A DNA stretch of 8,794 nucleotides from Deltaproteobacteria bacterium (GTDB taxonomy: Bacteria > Desulfobacterota > JAENJC01). Below, piece after piece: positions 1 through 6,105 of this stretch. The notes under the pieces are model-generated. The model did no database searches and was not told the DNA's origin. It saw only the letters and a program-made list of their open reading frames with translations. The translations under genes and the position numbers were made by a program. The stretch's first letter is position 1, and each line of letters opens with the position of its first letter. The stretch covers positions 1 to 8,794 of the forward strand of contig JAENJC010000037.1 in assembly GCA_016844545.1 (NCBI GenBank), read 5' to 3'.

Positions 1-1
1 T

Positions 2-49
2 GTTGAAAAGACCTTGAAGGCAGCGGATGAGGTAATGACTGGACTGTAA
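2..49 (+). CDS. C-terminal end of an upstream gene, possibly flagellar rod/hook family (partial)
   Basis: An open frame enters from the left edge and ends at TAA (47-49), giving the tail VEKTLKAADEVMTGL. The pattern K-x(5)-ADE-x-M resembles the last helix of flagellar axial proteins (FlgE, FlgF, FlgG), whose C-termini often read like 'K..ADEML..L'. Fifteen residues are too few for a firm assignment. No poly-T terminator follows; a palindrome at 59-102 lies just downstream. The frame could also be chance, although it is the only one that reaches the edge with a stop close to a non-coding stretch. Confidence 0.35.
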   Translation, partial: VEKTLKAADEVMTGL

Positions 50-58
50 AGGCATGTA

Positions 59-102
59 ATACCAATTCGCATTCAAATAAAGACTTTTGAATGCTCAGGT
101 AT
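59..102. repeat. Imperfect palindrome in the atp leader
   Basis: A 9-bp perfect inverted repeat (GCATTCAAA 69-77 with TTTGAATGC 86-94, 8-nt loop) is extended by an outer pair, ATACC (59-63) with GGTAT (98-102), across a small asymmetric internal loop. No T-run follows, so it is not a typical intrinsic terminator for the upstream gene. It looks like a dispersed intergenic palindrome. A second small hairpin, ATACCC/GGGTAT, lies at 104-119. Confidence 0.5.
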
Positions 103-103
103 A

Positions 104-119
104 ATACCCATCCGGGTAT
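104..119. repeat. Small hairpin ATACCC-ATCC-GGGTAT
   Basis: A perfect 6-bp stem with a 4-nt loop, immediately 3' of the larger palindrome and about 70 bases upstream of the predicted atp promoter. It could be an operator-like dyad or part of the same repeat block. No function can be assigned from sequence. Confidence 0.35.
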
Positions 120-186
120 AAATACTAAGTAAGCTTTCATTAGGCTCAATAGTGGATGTTTGAAAGCAACTTGGTATAAAAATTAA

Positions 187-216
187 TTGACAATTCACCT
201 CCCTCCATGCTATTAA
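187..216 (+). promoter_or_regulatory. Predicted sigma70-type promoter of the atpZIBE operon
   Basis: A consensus -35 box TTGACA (187-192) is followed after 18 bp by TATTAA (211-216, 4 of 6 matches to TATAAT). The -10 box is preceded by an extended -10 TGC (208-210). Transcription would start near 223 and leave a leader of about 18 nt before the atpZ start at 241. That leaves room for the GGGG Shine-Dalgarno-like run at 232-235. The position just ahead of the operon supports the call; it rests on motif matching only. Confidence 0.6.
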
Positions 217-240
217 AGTGCGTTATCTTTTGGGGCAGTT

Positions 241-462
241 TTGGGTGAGGATAGAAAAGAGCTTTTCAGGCTGGTGTCTAAGTTCAGCACCGTAGGCCTT
301 GAAATGGGTTTTTCGGTGGTTATCGGGTTGCTTATGGGGATATACCTCGACAGGTACCTGAAGACCGATCCATGGATGACCATTGTTTTTTTGCTTTTCG
401 GAGTTGTAGCAGCCTTCAGGGTAATAATTAGAGTCGCAAAAGAAAGCCGGCAAGAAGAGTGA
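241..462 (+). CDS. atpZ: AtpZ/AtpI-type ATP synthase accessory membrane protein
   Basis: A 73-residue, two-helix membrane protein of the AtpZ family, often described as F0F1-ATPase subunit or putative Ca2+/Mg2+ transporter. Members are the first gene of many bacterial atp operons and help assemble the Fo sector or c-ring. A basic and acidic N-terminus is followed by helix 1 (about 17-35) and helix 2 (about 46-66). Between them sits the family-like turn GIYLDRYLKTDPW (33-45). The start is TTG at 241: an upstream in-frame stop at 214 leaves no ATG, and GGGG at 232-235 is a plausible ribosome binding site. atpI follows 14 nt after the stop. The family assignment rests on size, the turn motif and position. 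Confidence 0.85.
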   Translation: MGEDRKELFRLVSKFSTVGLEMGFSVVIGLLMGIYLDRYLKTDPWMTIVFLLFGVVAAFRVIIRVAKESRQEE

Positions 463-476
463 CGGCTTCATAAATA

Positions 477-827
477 ATGATTAAATGGCCGTTTGAAATA
501 ACCTGCGTGGTCTTGGTTTTAGCGGCATCCGTAGCAGGCTTGGTTATATTCGGTTCTTATATAGTATTTTCAGGCATATGGGCTGGCGGACTTATCGGGA
601 TTATTAACTTCAAGTGGCTCGGCAGCATAGTAAAAGGGGCATTTTCAGAAGGCAGTGCAGCAAAGTATACAATAAAATACCTGCTGAAGCTTTTTTTTGT
701 GATTACTGTTTCGGCATTTTTGATCTACGCCAGGCTGGCAGACCCACTGGCGTTCCTGGTTGGTTTTACCATAATAGTTTTTACCGTCTCCCTCCAAGGG
801 GCTGATTTTACAAACAGGAGCAAATAG
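477..827 (+). CDS. atpI: ATP synthase subunit I (AtpI)
   Basis: A 116-residue hydrophobic protein with four likely membrane helices (about 7-27, 29-48, 65-84, 89-108) and a positively charged loop (KWLGSIVKGAFSEGSAAKY) between helices 2 and 3. This is the usual layout of the ATP-synt_I family, which acts as a chaperone for c-ring assembly. It lies between atpZ and atpB, with the atpB start only 5 nt after its stop, the standard place for atpI. The ATG at 477 has no clear Shine-Dalgarno sequence, so it may be translated by coupling to atpZ. Primary sequence is poorly conserved in this family, so the call rests mainly on topology and context. Confidence 0.78.
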   Translation: MIKWPFEITCVVLVLAASVAGLVIFGSYIVFSGIWAGGLIGIINFKWLGSIVKGAFSEGSAAKYTIKYLLKLFFVITVSAFLIYARLADPLAFLVGFTIIVFTVSLQGADFTNRSK

Positions 828-832
828 GGATT

Positions 833-1540
833 ATGGAACACGGATTTAACTGGTTCTCATTAGTGCCGATACCTTTTTTTCATGAGTATCCTTATGTTCC
901 CTTTGGGATCGTAATATTCTTGGTGCTCTTGGTTATGGCCTTATCCGTTTCACGGAAGATGGCCACCCCGGAAAACTACCTGGTTCCAGAAAAAACCCTT
1001 ACTCTCAGGAATACCTTTGAAATGGTTGTAGAAGCCATTCTGGGATTGATACATGACACCATGGGAGAGCATGGAAAATATTTCCTGCCGCTACTTGGCA
1101 CCCTGGCATTCTTTATATTCTTTTCCAACATGTCGGGCCAGATACCGGGGTTTGTCCCTCCCACGAGCAATTTAAATACAACTGCTGCATGTGCCCTGAT
1201 AGTTTTCTTCACTACCCATATATATGGGTTCAAGGCTAACGGCATGAAATATCTTAAGCATTTTCTTGGGCCGGTTTGGTGGCTGTCTCCCCTCATGTTG
1301 CCGATAGAGATAATCGGCCATCTTGCAAGGCCGTTATCCCTCTCTATGAGGCTTTTTGGGAACATCTTCGGAGACCATACAGTGCTGGCTGTTTTTATGT
1401 TGCTGGTTCCGCTGATAGTCCCTCTCCCGATGTTGCTCCTTGGGATATTCGTTGCTATTGTGCAGACATTTGTTTTTATGCTGTTAAGCATGATTTATAT
1501 TGGCGGAGCTATAGAGCACCATGAAGAGGAGCACCATTAA
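833..1540 (+). CDS. atpB: F-type ATP synthase subunit a
   Basis: Integral membrane stator subunit that forms the ion half-channels facing the c-ring. At 235 residues it is close to the usual bacterial length. The essential arginine is R173 in LSLSMRLFGNIFGDH, equivalent to E. coli Arg210. The helix with Q211 in AIVQTFVFMLLSMIYI corresponds to the E. coli Gln252 helix. An early SNMSGQIPGFVPPTSNLNTT segment (98-117) matches the conserved 'N..G.iPg..ppT...n.T' block. The C-terminus ends in a His/Glu-rich tail (HHEEEHH). ATG at 833 follows the overlapping TAGGGA run (825-830), which also contains the atpI stop, so the two genes are probably coupled. Nothing looks broken. Confidence 0.97.
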   Translation: MEHGFNWFSLVPIPFFHEYPYVPFGIVIFLVLLVMALSVSRKMATPENYLVPEKTLTLRNTFEMVVEAILGLIHDTMGEHGKYFLPLLGTLAFFIFFSNMSGQIPGFVPPTSNLNTTAACALIVFFTTHIYGFKANGMKYLKHFLGPVWWLSPLMLPIEIIGHLARPLSLSMRLFGNIFGDHTVLAVFMLLVPLIVPLPMLLLGIFVAIVQTFVFMLLSMIYIGGAIEHHEEEHH

Positions 1541-1563
1541 AACCGGTAAATAGTGTCAAGTTG

Positions 1564-1616
1564 TTAGCTAAAAGCTAAATTTTTAAAATACATTTTTTAT
1601 GAAAGGGGTGATTTCA
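1564..1616 (+). promoter_or_regulatory. Intercistronic hairpin and U-rich translation leader of atpE
   Basis: A 6-bp stem TTAGCT/AGCTAA (1564-1569 with 1573-1578, 3-nt loop) is followed by an A/T-only tract (1577-1591), a short T-run and a strong Shine-Dalgarno AAAGGGGTGA (1602-1611), placed 5 nt before the GTG start. Subunit c is needed in roughly ten-fold excess over subunit a. In E. coli an A/U-rich leader before atpE boosts its translation, so this arrangement may serve the same purpose. The stem is too short and A/T-rich to be called a terminator. Confidence 0.4.
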
Positions 1617-1946
1617 GTGAAGAAAGGTTTTGTATCAGTATTGGCAGTTATGAGCATGATGCTCCTGGCTGCTCCATTAGCCATGGCACAGGAGGCAGTC
1701 ACAGCAGGTCTCGGTGACAACGTAAAGTTTGCAATAGCTCTGGCCAGCGGTCTTGCCATAGGGATAGCGGCTTTAGGTGGAGCTCTTGCTCAGGGAAAGG
1801 CAACAGCAGCCGGTCTTGAAGGCATTGCAAGGAACCCGGGCGCGTCAGGCAAGATCATGACGCCGATGATTATCGGTCTTGCCATGATCGAGTCTCTGGT
1901 CATATATGCACTCGTTATTGCATTTATGCTCTACTTCAAACTGTAA
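1617..1946 (+). CDS. atpE: F-type ATP synthase subunit c, with N-terminal signal-like leader
   Basis: Proteolipid that forms the rotor ring of Fo. I prefer the GTG start at 1617 (109 residues) because AAAGGGGTGA lies 5 nt ahead. The in-frame ATG at 1599 has no ribosome binding site and would only add MKGVIS. Residues 1-24 look like a signal peptide: KK near the start, a hydrophobic core, then a possible AMA|QE cleavage site after A24. The mature protein would be about 85 residues, the normal length. Helix 1 ends before the polar loop ARNPG (71-75, R72 conserved). Helix 2 carries the ion-binding E92. Q59, E92, S93 and Y97 align with Ilyobacter tartaricus Q32, E65, S66 and Y70, most of the Na+-ligand set, but the T67 position is L94. 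It is the last gene of the operon. Confidence 0.97.
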   Translation: MKKGFVSVLAVMSMMLLAAPLAMAQEAVTAGLGDNVKFAIALASGLAIGIAALGGALAQGKATAAGLEGIARNPGASGKIMTPMIIGLAMIESLVIYALVIAFMLYFKL

Positions 1947-1969
1947 TTTCGAGTAAGAACTAGTAAACT

Positions 1970-2000
1970 AAAAAAGGGCGGGAGATTTCCGCCCTTTTTT
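1970..2000. terminator. Bidirectional intrinsic terminator between atpE and the diguanylate cyclase gene
   Basis: A-tract (1970-1975), GGGCGG (1976-1981), a 7-nt loop, CCGCCC (1989-1994) and T-tract (1995-2000). The 6-bp G+C stem followed by six T on either strand can stop both the atp operon from the left and the convergent minus-strand gene ending at 2016. Confidence 0.9.
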
Positions 2001-2015
2001 CATTATACATCTCCA

Positions 2016-3545
2016 TTATTTTATACATACTTTGTTTCTTCCGCTGTTCTTTGTCTCGTATAGCGCCTCATCCACCCTTTTGATAATAGCTTCTGCGTCA
2101 TCGGTTTCATTGAATTCGGCAACCCCAAAGCTGCATGTGATCTTCTTGTCTATATCAAAATAACATGTTCCTATCTCTTCCCTAAGCCTTTCAGCTAAGA
2201 CCTTTGCACTTTCTACAGTTGATTCTATCACCAATATTATGAACTCATCACCACCCCATCTGGCAAAGGTGTCAGTCAGCCTCATCTGCCTGGATATTAC
2301 CTGAGTAATAGTTCTAAGGACATTGTCTCCTATCTCATGGCCGAAGGTATCGTTCGTCTCCTTAAAGTGGTCTATGTCAAACATTATGAGCGAAAACTTC
2401 CTCTTATGCCTTCCAGCCCTTTCTATCTCGATTTCAATGGCCTCGTTAAATCTTCGCCTGTTGAATATCCCGGTCAATGGGTCCGTGATGGCGAGTTGCT
2501 CAAGTTTATCGTTAGCGATTTCGAGCTTGGTGATATTTTTATTAAAGGCGATGAATACGTAAATAAAAACGGCTGATACGACCCCTAAAATGGCTAAATA
2601 ATAAGACCTCTCCTCTCTGTACTCATATATGCGTGCCTGTAAAAGTTTGTCAAGGATAGGATGTTCTTTTTCGTACAGCCTGTAGCCGCTATCTATGGCC
2701 TTCGTAGCAACCCCATAGTAGTCGGATGTTTTTTTTGTTATTCTAGCTTTCAGACTGTTGATGACCTCTCTGTCGAGCATGACGAGAAAAGCTCTAATAT
2801 TGCTATTAAGCTCAATAACATCGGTCTCCATTTGTGGCTTGATATCTGGAGCGCTTGAGAAAACCTTTTGGATTCTCTCGTTAGACGAATCAAGGGATGA
2901 TATTATTTGGCCGGAAAGGGTGATTAGGCGTATCTTTTCATCTGCACCCAGCCTATGCTTAATTGCCGCCGCACCTATGCCCCTCGTCTGACCGAGGTTC
3001 TCAATAAGCAATGGGAGCTTGAAGGTCAAGCAGTCCATCAAATAATAGGTAGTTATTTCCGGATCAAGGATGAGGTTTGAAGTCTCTCCAACATGTGAGA
3101 CCAGGGTAATAATATCGGCAATCAAGGCAGTGTGATTGTCAAAACGCTCTTTAGCTGCCGGTAGGTCTTTTTTCTCTATCAGCCCTTGCCACCTATTCTT
3201 GATGGTCTTCCATTTCTCATCTGTCATTAACACGCTGCCGTATTTCTGATTCAGCGCTTCAACTGCCTTTATATCGTCCTCTATATAGGTCTGTTCCTTT
3301 GCAAGTCTTTCAGAAAAAGATATATCACCGTTCAGGTACGCGTACCCCATGCCCCGGCGGTGCATCATATTGTTCAACAGTCTCATTAAGGAGCGATTGT
3401 ATTCTACCCCGATACGTTCCTTATGAGTGAAGTCAATCCACTTGTTGATTTCATTAAATTCTATATAAAGCAGGATTATTAACGGCAGGGCAAAGAGGAG
3501 GAACAGACCAGCCATAGCTGCATTTTTGTGTGGAATTATTTTCAT
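2016..3545 (-). CDS. Membrane-anchored diguanylate cyclase with all-helical periplasmic sensor
   Basis: Makes cyclic di-GMP from two GTP and so links an outside signal to motility or biofilm control. The 509 residues begin with a membrane helix (about 11-29), followed by a helical periplasmic sensor (about 30-312). A second helix (about 315-334), a short linker and a C-terminal GGDEF domain (about 345-509) complete it. The active site GGDEF is intact at 431-435. An inhibitory I-site RLTD (422-425) stands five residues ahead, so product feedback is expected. Other cyclase blocks are DPLTGIFNRR (355-364) and FDIDHFKETND (389-399). The sensor contains HRRGMGYAYLNGD (62-74) and DPEITTYYLMD (161-171). 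These resemble the NIT or four-helix-type sensors of chemoreceptors and histidine kinases; the ligand is unknown. ATG at 3545 has an AGGA site (3552-3555). It lies 75 nt downstream of cbiXC with no clear terminator between, so some read-through is possible. Confidence 0.95.
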   Translation of the reverse strand: MKIIPHKNAAMAGLFLLFALPLIILLYIEFNEINKWIDFTHKERIGVEYNRSLMRLLNNMMHRRGMGYAYLNGDISFSERLAKEQTYIEDDIKAVEALNQKYGSVLMTDEKWKTIKNRWQGLIEKKDLPAAKERFDNHTALIADIITLVSHVGETSNLILDPEITTYYLMDCLTFKLPLLIENLGQTRGIGAAAIKHRLGADEKIRLITLSGQIISSLDSSNERIQKVFSSAPDIKPQMETDVIELNSNIRAFLVMLDREVINSLKARITKKTSDYYGVATKAIDSGYRLYEKEHPILDKLLQARIYEYREERSYYLAILGVVSAVFIYVFIAFNKNITKLEIANDKLEQLAITDPLTGIFNRRRFNEAIEIEIERAGRHKRKFSLIMFDIDHFKETNDTFGHEIGDNVLRTITQVISRQMRLTDTFARWGGDEFIILVIESTVESAKVLAERLREEIGTCYFDIDKKITCSFGVAEFNETDDAEAIIKRVDEALYETKNSGRNKVCIK

Positions 3546-3620
3546 TAAATTTCCTATGACCGCTAAAGAGGAGCTTAATGAAAGGATACAACAAAATCCC
3601 TACATCGCAACTGTCTGCTG

Positions 3621-4631
3621 TTATTTGGCTGAGTCCGTCAGTATCATCAGTGCATTAACTGCTGCTGCCGTGATGGTGCTTCCACCTTTGGTTCCTTTGT
3701 TTGTCATATAGTTAAGGTCACTGGCAGCAAGGGCCTCCTTTGAATCAGCAGCCCCTACAAATCCGACAGGCATGCCGACCACAAGGGCTGGCCTTATCCC
3801 TTCCTCTTTAGAAAGTCTGATCAACTCGTACAGTGCCGTTGGCGCATTTCCTATGGCTACGATCCCGCCGTTTATCCTCTCTTTACCCTTCTGCATTGCA
3901 ATGGTCGCCCTTGTAACACCTTTCTCCTTCGCCTCTTTTATGACATCCTCGTCTGAGATGTGGCAGAATACTTCGATCCCGAGCCTGTTCCTGTAACTCT
4001 TTAATATACCGGACATCACCATGTCAACGTCTGTAACAATGGAGCATCCCTTTTTCAGGGCCTCAATTCCTGCCTCTACAGCTCCTTTGCTGAACCGCAT
4101 TGAAGTGGCGTATTCAAAATCGGTTGTAGTATGGATGACCCTACGGACTACCGGATATTCAAGCTCCCCCAGATTATAACCTCTCAGCGCCTCATCAATG
4201 ATCCGAAAAGACTCCTTTTCTATCCCCTCTGGAGGGAAGTTCCTGCTAACCGATGACTGCTGACCGGTCACTGCCTTTGAAATCCGTTTAACTGCAATCT
4301 CTGCCAGCTTAGGGTCTTCTCCGAGGGGATCGGTCATTATCATTTTAACATTCGGGTATTTATTTTTTGCCTCTTCCATCTCCGCCGGCAGGTCTTTTGA
4401 TACATGAGCGCCCATGTACAGGAAGTAAGGCATGAAGATAATCCTTTCCACCCCCTCGTCGATGCACTGCTTGACTCCGGTTTGAATGTCCGGTTTGCCA
4501 AACTCCATAAACGCCGCCCTTACCTGGTCATACCCTCCTGCCAGCTTGACCATTGCTGCGGTCCTTTCAAGAGACTCATTGGCCTCCTTCCGGGGACTGC
4601 CGTGGCCAAGTAATAATATTGCTGTTTTCAA
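3621..4631 (-). CDS. cbiXC: CbiX-CbiC fusion: sirohydrochlorin cobaltochelatase / precorrin-8X methylmutase
   Basis: Two cobalamin-pathway enzymes in one 336-residue chain. Residues 1 to about 122 are a short-type CbiX that inserts Co2+ into sirohydrochlorin; metal ligands H10 (LLGHGSP) and H76 (MGAHVSKD) are present. After a linker rich in S, P and E (about 123-138), residues 140-336 form CbiC/CobH. CbiC moves the C11 methyl group to C12 to give cobyrinate or its cobalt form. It shows the catalytic H167 (RRVIHTTTDF), GNAPTAL (261-267), GMPVGFVGAADSKE (286-299) and GGSTITAAAVNAL (316-328). The reading frame is continuous, so the fusion is real unless the assembly is wrong. The start is TTG at 4631 with a good AAGGAGAG site (4637-4644). 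The use of CbiX indicates the cobalt-early (anaerobic) route. It is separated from the ThiC-family gene by a 142-nt repeat-filled gap. Confidence 0.95.
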   Translation of the reverse strand: MKTAILLLGHGSPRKEANESLERTAAMVKLAGGYDQVRAAFMEFGKPDIQTGVKQCIDEGVERIIFMPYFLYMGAHVSKDLPAEMEEAKNKYPNVKMIMTDPLGEDPKLAEIAVKRISKAVTGQQSSVSRNFPPEGIEKESFRIIDEALRGYNLGELEYPVVRRVIHTTTDFEYATSMRFSKGAVEAGIEALKKGCSIVTDVDMVMSGILKSYRNRLGIEVFCHISDEDVIKEAKEKGVTRATIAMQKGKERINGGIVAIGNAPTALYELIRLSKEEGIRPALVVGMPVGFVGAADSKEALAASDLNYMTNKGTKGGSTITAAAVNALMILTDSAK

Positions 4632-4652
4632 AATATCTCTCCTTTATTTGTT

Positions 4653-4756
4653 GGACGCTGATTTACGCAGATATGCATGATTTTTAAGGTAGGGGCGTAT
4701 TGCAATATGCCCCTACAAATATTGTTATCAGAATTTATCAGCGTTCATCTGCGTCC
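4653..4756. repeat. Nested mosaic palindromic repeat between cbiXC and the ThiC-family gene
   Basis: Outer arms 4653-4672 and 4737-4756 are inverted copies that match at 16 of 20 positions and carry the words GGACGC, CTGAT and CGCAGAT. Inside lies a second palindrome, 4689-4716: GTAGGGGCGTATTG against CAATATGCCCCTAC, with one G/T wobble and no loop. Two repeat types are therefore nested, as happens when one dispersed element lands in another. It fills most of the 142-nt gap. On RNA the inner part would form a 14-bp hairpin that could attenuate read-through or protect an mRNA end. No transposase is present. Confidence 0.75.
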
Positions 4757-4773
4757 CATCGCTTTGTTAATGG

Positions 4774-6081
4774 TTATGCTTTTCCGCCTGCCTGCAAATC
4801 TTCCACAAAATATTTATTCCCGTTATCCAGTGCACAAAAGCTGCCGCACATGGTGCAGGTGTCGTCCTTTTCCGGCGTTCTGGATGCCCTTATCTTCCTT
4901 GCCTCATTACCAAAAAGGCCGAGGGAGAACTGCTCATCCCAGCGCCTTTCCCTTCTGGCCTTTGACATCGCCATTTCCCTGTCGCGCCTGTCCTTGTATT
5001 TAGACAGGTCGCCAATATGGGCGGCAAGCTTGGTGGCCCTCACACCTTCCCTTACGTCGGCCTCATTTGGCAATGCTATATGCTCGGCTGGCGTAATATA
5101 ACAGATCAGGTCAGCCCCGAACCTGGCTGATGATGCGGCGCCGATGGCTGCTGTGATATGGTCGTAACCTGCTCCTATATCTGTAGGCAGCGGCCCAAGC
5201 ATGTAATAGGGTGCATCATTGGACATCCTCTTCTGCAAAATAATATTAGCCTCTATCTCATCGAGAGGGATGTGTCCCGGCCCTTCCACCATCATCTGGC
5301 ACCCCATCTGCTGGCCTATATCTGACAGTTCGCAGTTAATGACAAGCTCCTGTATCTGTGCCCTGTCGGAGGAGTCATGGATGGCGCCTGCACGAAGGCC
5401 GTTGCCGAGGCTAAGGACCACATCATACTTCTTCAGTATCTCCACGACCCTATCGAACTTTTCGTAGAGGGGGTTCTCCCTGTTATTCGCCAGCATCCAT
5501 CCTACCATAGAGGCCCCACCTTTTGAAACAAGGCCGCCGTAGCGATATCCCTGCTTCTTCAGTCTCTCTATTGTGTAGAGGTTTATACCGCAGTGTATTG
5601 CCATAAAGGCTATTCCGTCCTGGCACTGCTTTTCTATCACATCAAAGAGCATCTCCTCGGTGAGCTTGTTAGGATCATGGTACTTCTTGGAAGCCTCGCA
5701 GAACGCTTGATAAAGCGGCACAGTCCCAACAGGAAGCTTGGTGGACTTGAGGACCTCTCTCCTTACTAAATCCAGATCTCCGCCTACAGAGAGTTCCATC
5801 AGGGTATCCGCACCCTCTTCCTCGGCGATGGCGGCCTTCCTGCACTCTGCTTCAATGTCAACGATGTCAGATGAAGTCCCGATGCTGGCGTTGACCTTTG
5901 TTCTGAGCCCTTTCCCAATACCTACTATCTTACTCCTCCTGTTTGTGTTATTGGGTATAACGATCTTTCCTGCTGCGATCATGTCGCGGACATACTCATC
6001 CGTAACGCCCTCAGCATGAGCCACAGCCGTCATCTCTTTGGTGATGGTACCCTTTCTTGCTAATTCAATCTGTGTTGACAT
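4774..6081 (-). CDS. thiC/bzaF: ThiC-family radical SAM enzyme: HMP-P synthase (ThiC) or, better fitting context, BzaF-type 5-hydroxybenzimidazole synthase
   Basis: ThiC turns aminoimidazole ribotide (AIR) into the thiamin pyrimidine HMP-P. Its paralogue BzaF turns AIR into 5-hydroxybenzimidazole, a cobamide lower ligand. This 435-residue protein is the short form without the N-terminal domain of the E. coli enzyme. Zn ligands H270 (VEGPGH) and H334 (PAEH) are 64 apart, as in E. coli. Y124, H163, E266 and Y293 of the substrate site are kept. The C-terminal cluster cysteines are C409, C412 and C416, that is CX2CX3C, where E. coli ThiC has CX2CX4C. Three substrate-contact positions differ from E. 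coli-type ThiC: Asn to S66 (VNASIG), SRG to S186-K187-G188, and DGLR to N227-G-L-R. ATG at 6081 has AGGGGGT six nt ahead. There is no TPP riboswitch in the 113-nt upstream gap, and both neighbours are corrin genes. Family membership is certain; the ThiC/BzaF choice is an inference. Confidence 0.93.
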   Translation of the reverse strand: MSTQIELARKGTITKEMTAVAHAEGVTDEYVRDMIAAGKIVIPNNTNRRSKIVGIGKGLRTKVNASIGTSSDIVDIEAECRKAAIAEEEGADTLMELSVGGDLDLVRREVLKSTKLPVGTVPLYQAFCEASKKYHDPNKLTEEMLFDVIEKQCQDGIAFMAIHCGINLYTIERLKKQGYRYGGLVSKGGASMVGWMLANNRENPLYEKFDRVVEILKKYDVVLSLGNGLRAGAIHDSSDRAQIQELVINCELSDIGQQMGCQMMVEGPGHIPLDEIEANIILQKRMSNDAPYYMLGPLPTDIGAGYDHITAAIGAASSARFGADLICYITPAEHIALPNEADVREGVRATKLAAHIGDLSKYKDRRDREMAMSKARRERRWDEQFSLGLFGNEARKIRASRTPEKDDTCTMCGSFCALDNGNKYFVEDLQAGGKA

Positions 6082-6105
6082 TCAACCCCCTATTTATTTT
6101 TACTG

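Noticed and set aside
976..1491. Minus-strand open frame of 171 codons across atpB
   Set aside because: It is antisense to a clear atpB with all key residues, has no ribosome binding site, and its translation shows no family features.
1564..1596. Terminator between atpB and atpE
   Set aside because: The 6-bp A/T-rich stem with a 3-nt loop is weak, the T-run is interrupted, and atpE has no promoter of its own that I can see.
1599..1616. Upstream ATG start for atpE
   Set aside because: No Shine-Dalgarno before 1599, while a strong one lies between it and the GTG at 1617, and the GTG start gives a normal signal peptide.
4653..4756. Insertion sequence or CRISPR
   Set aside because: No transposase gene and no regular direct repeats with spacers; it is a nested palindrome only.
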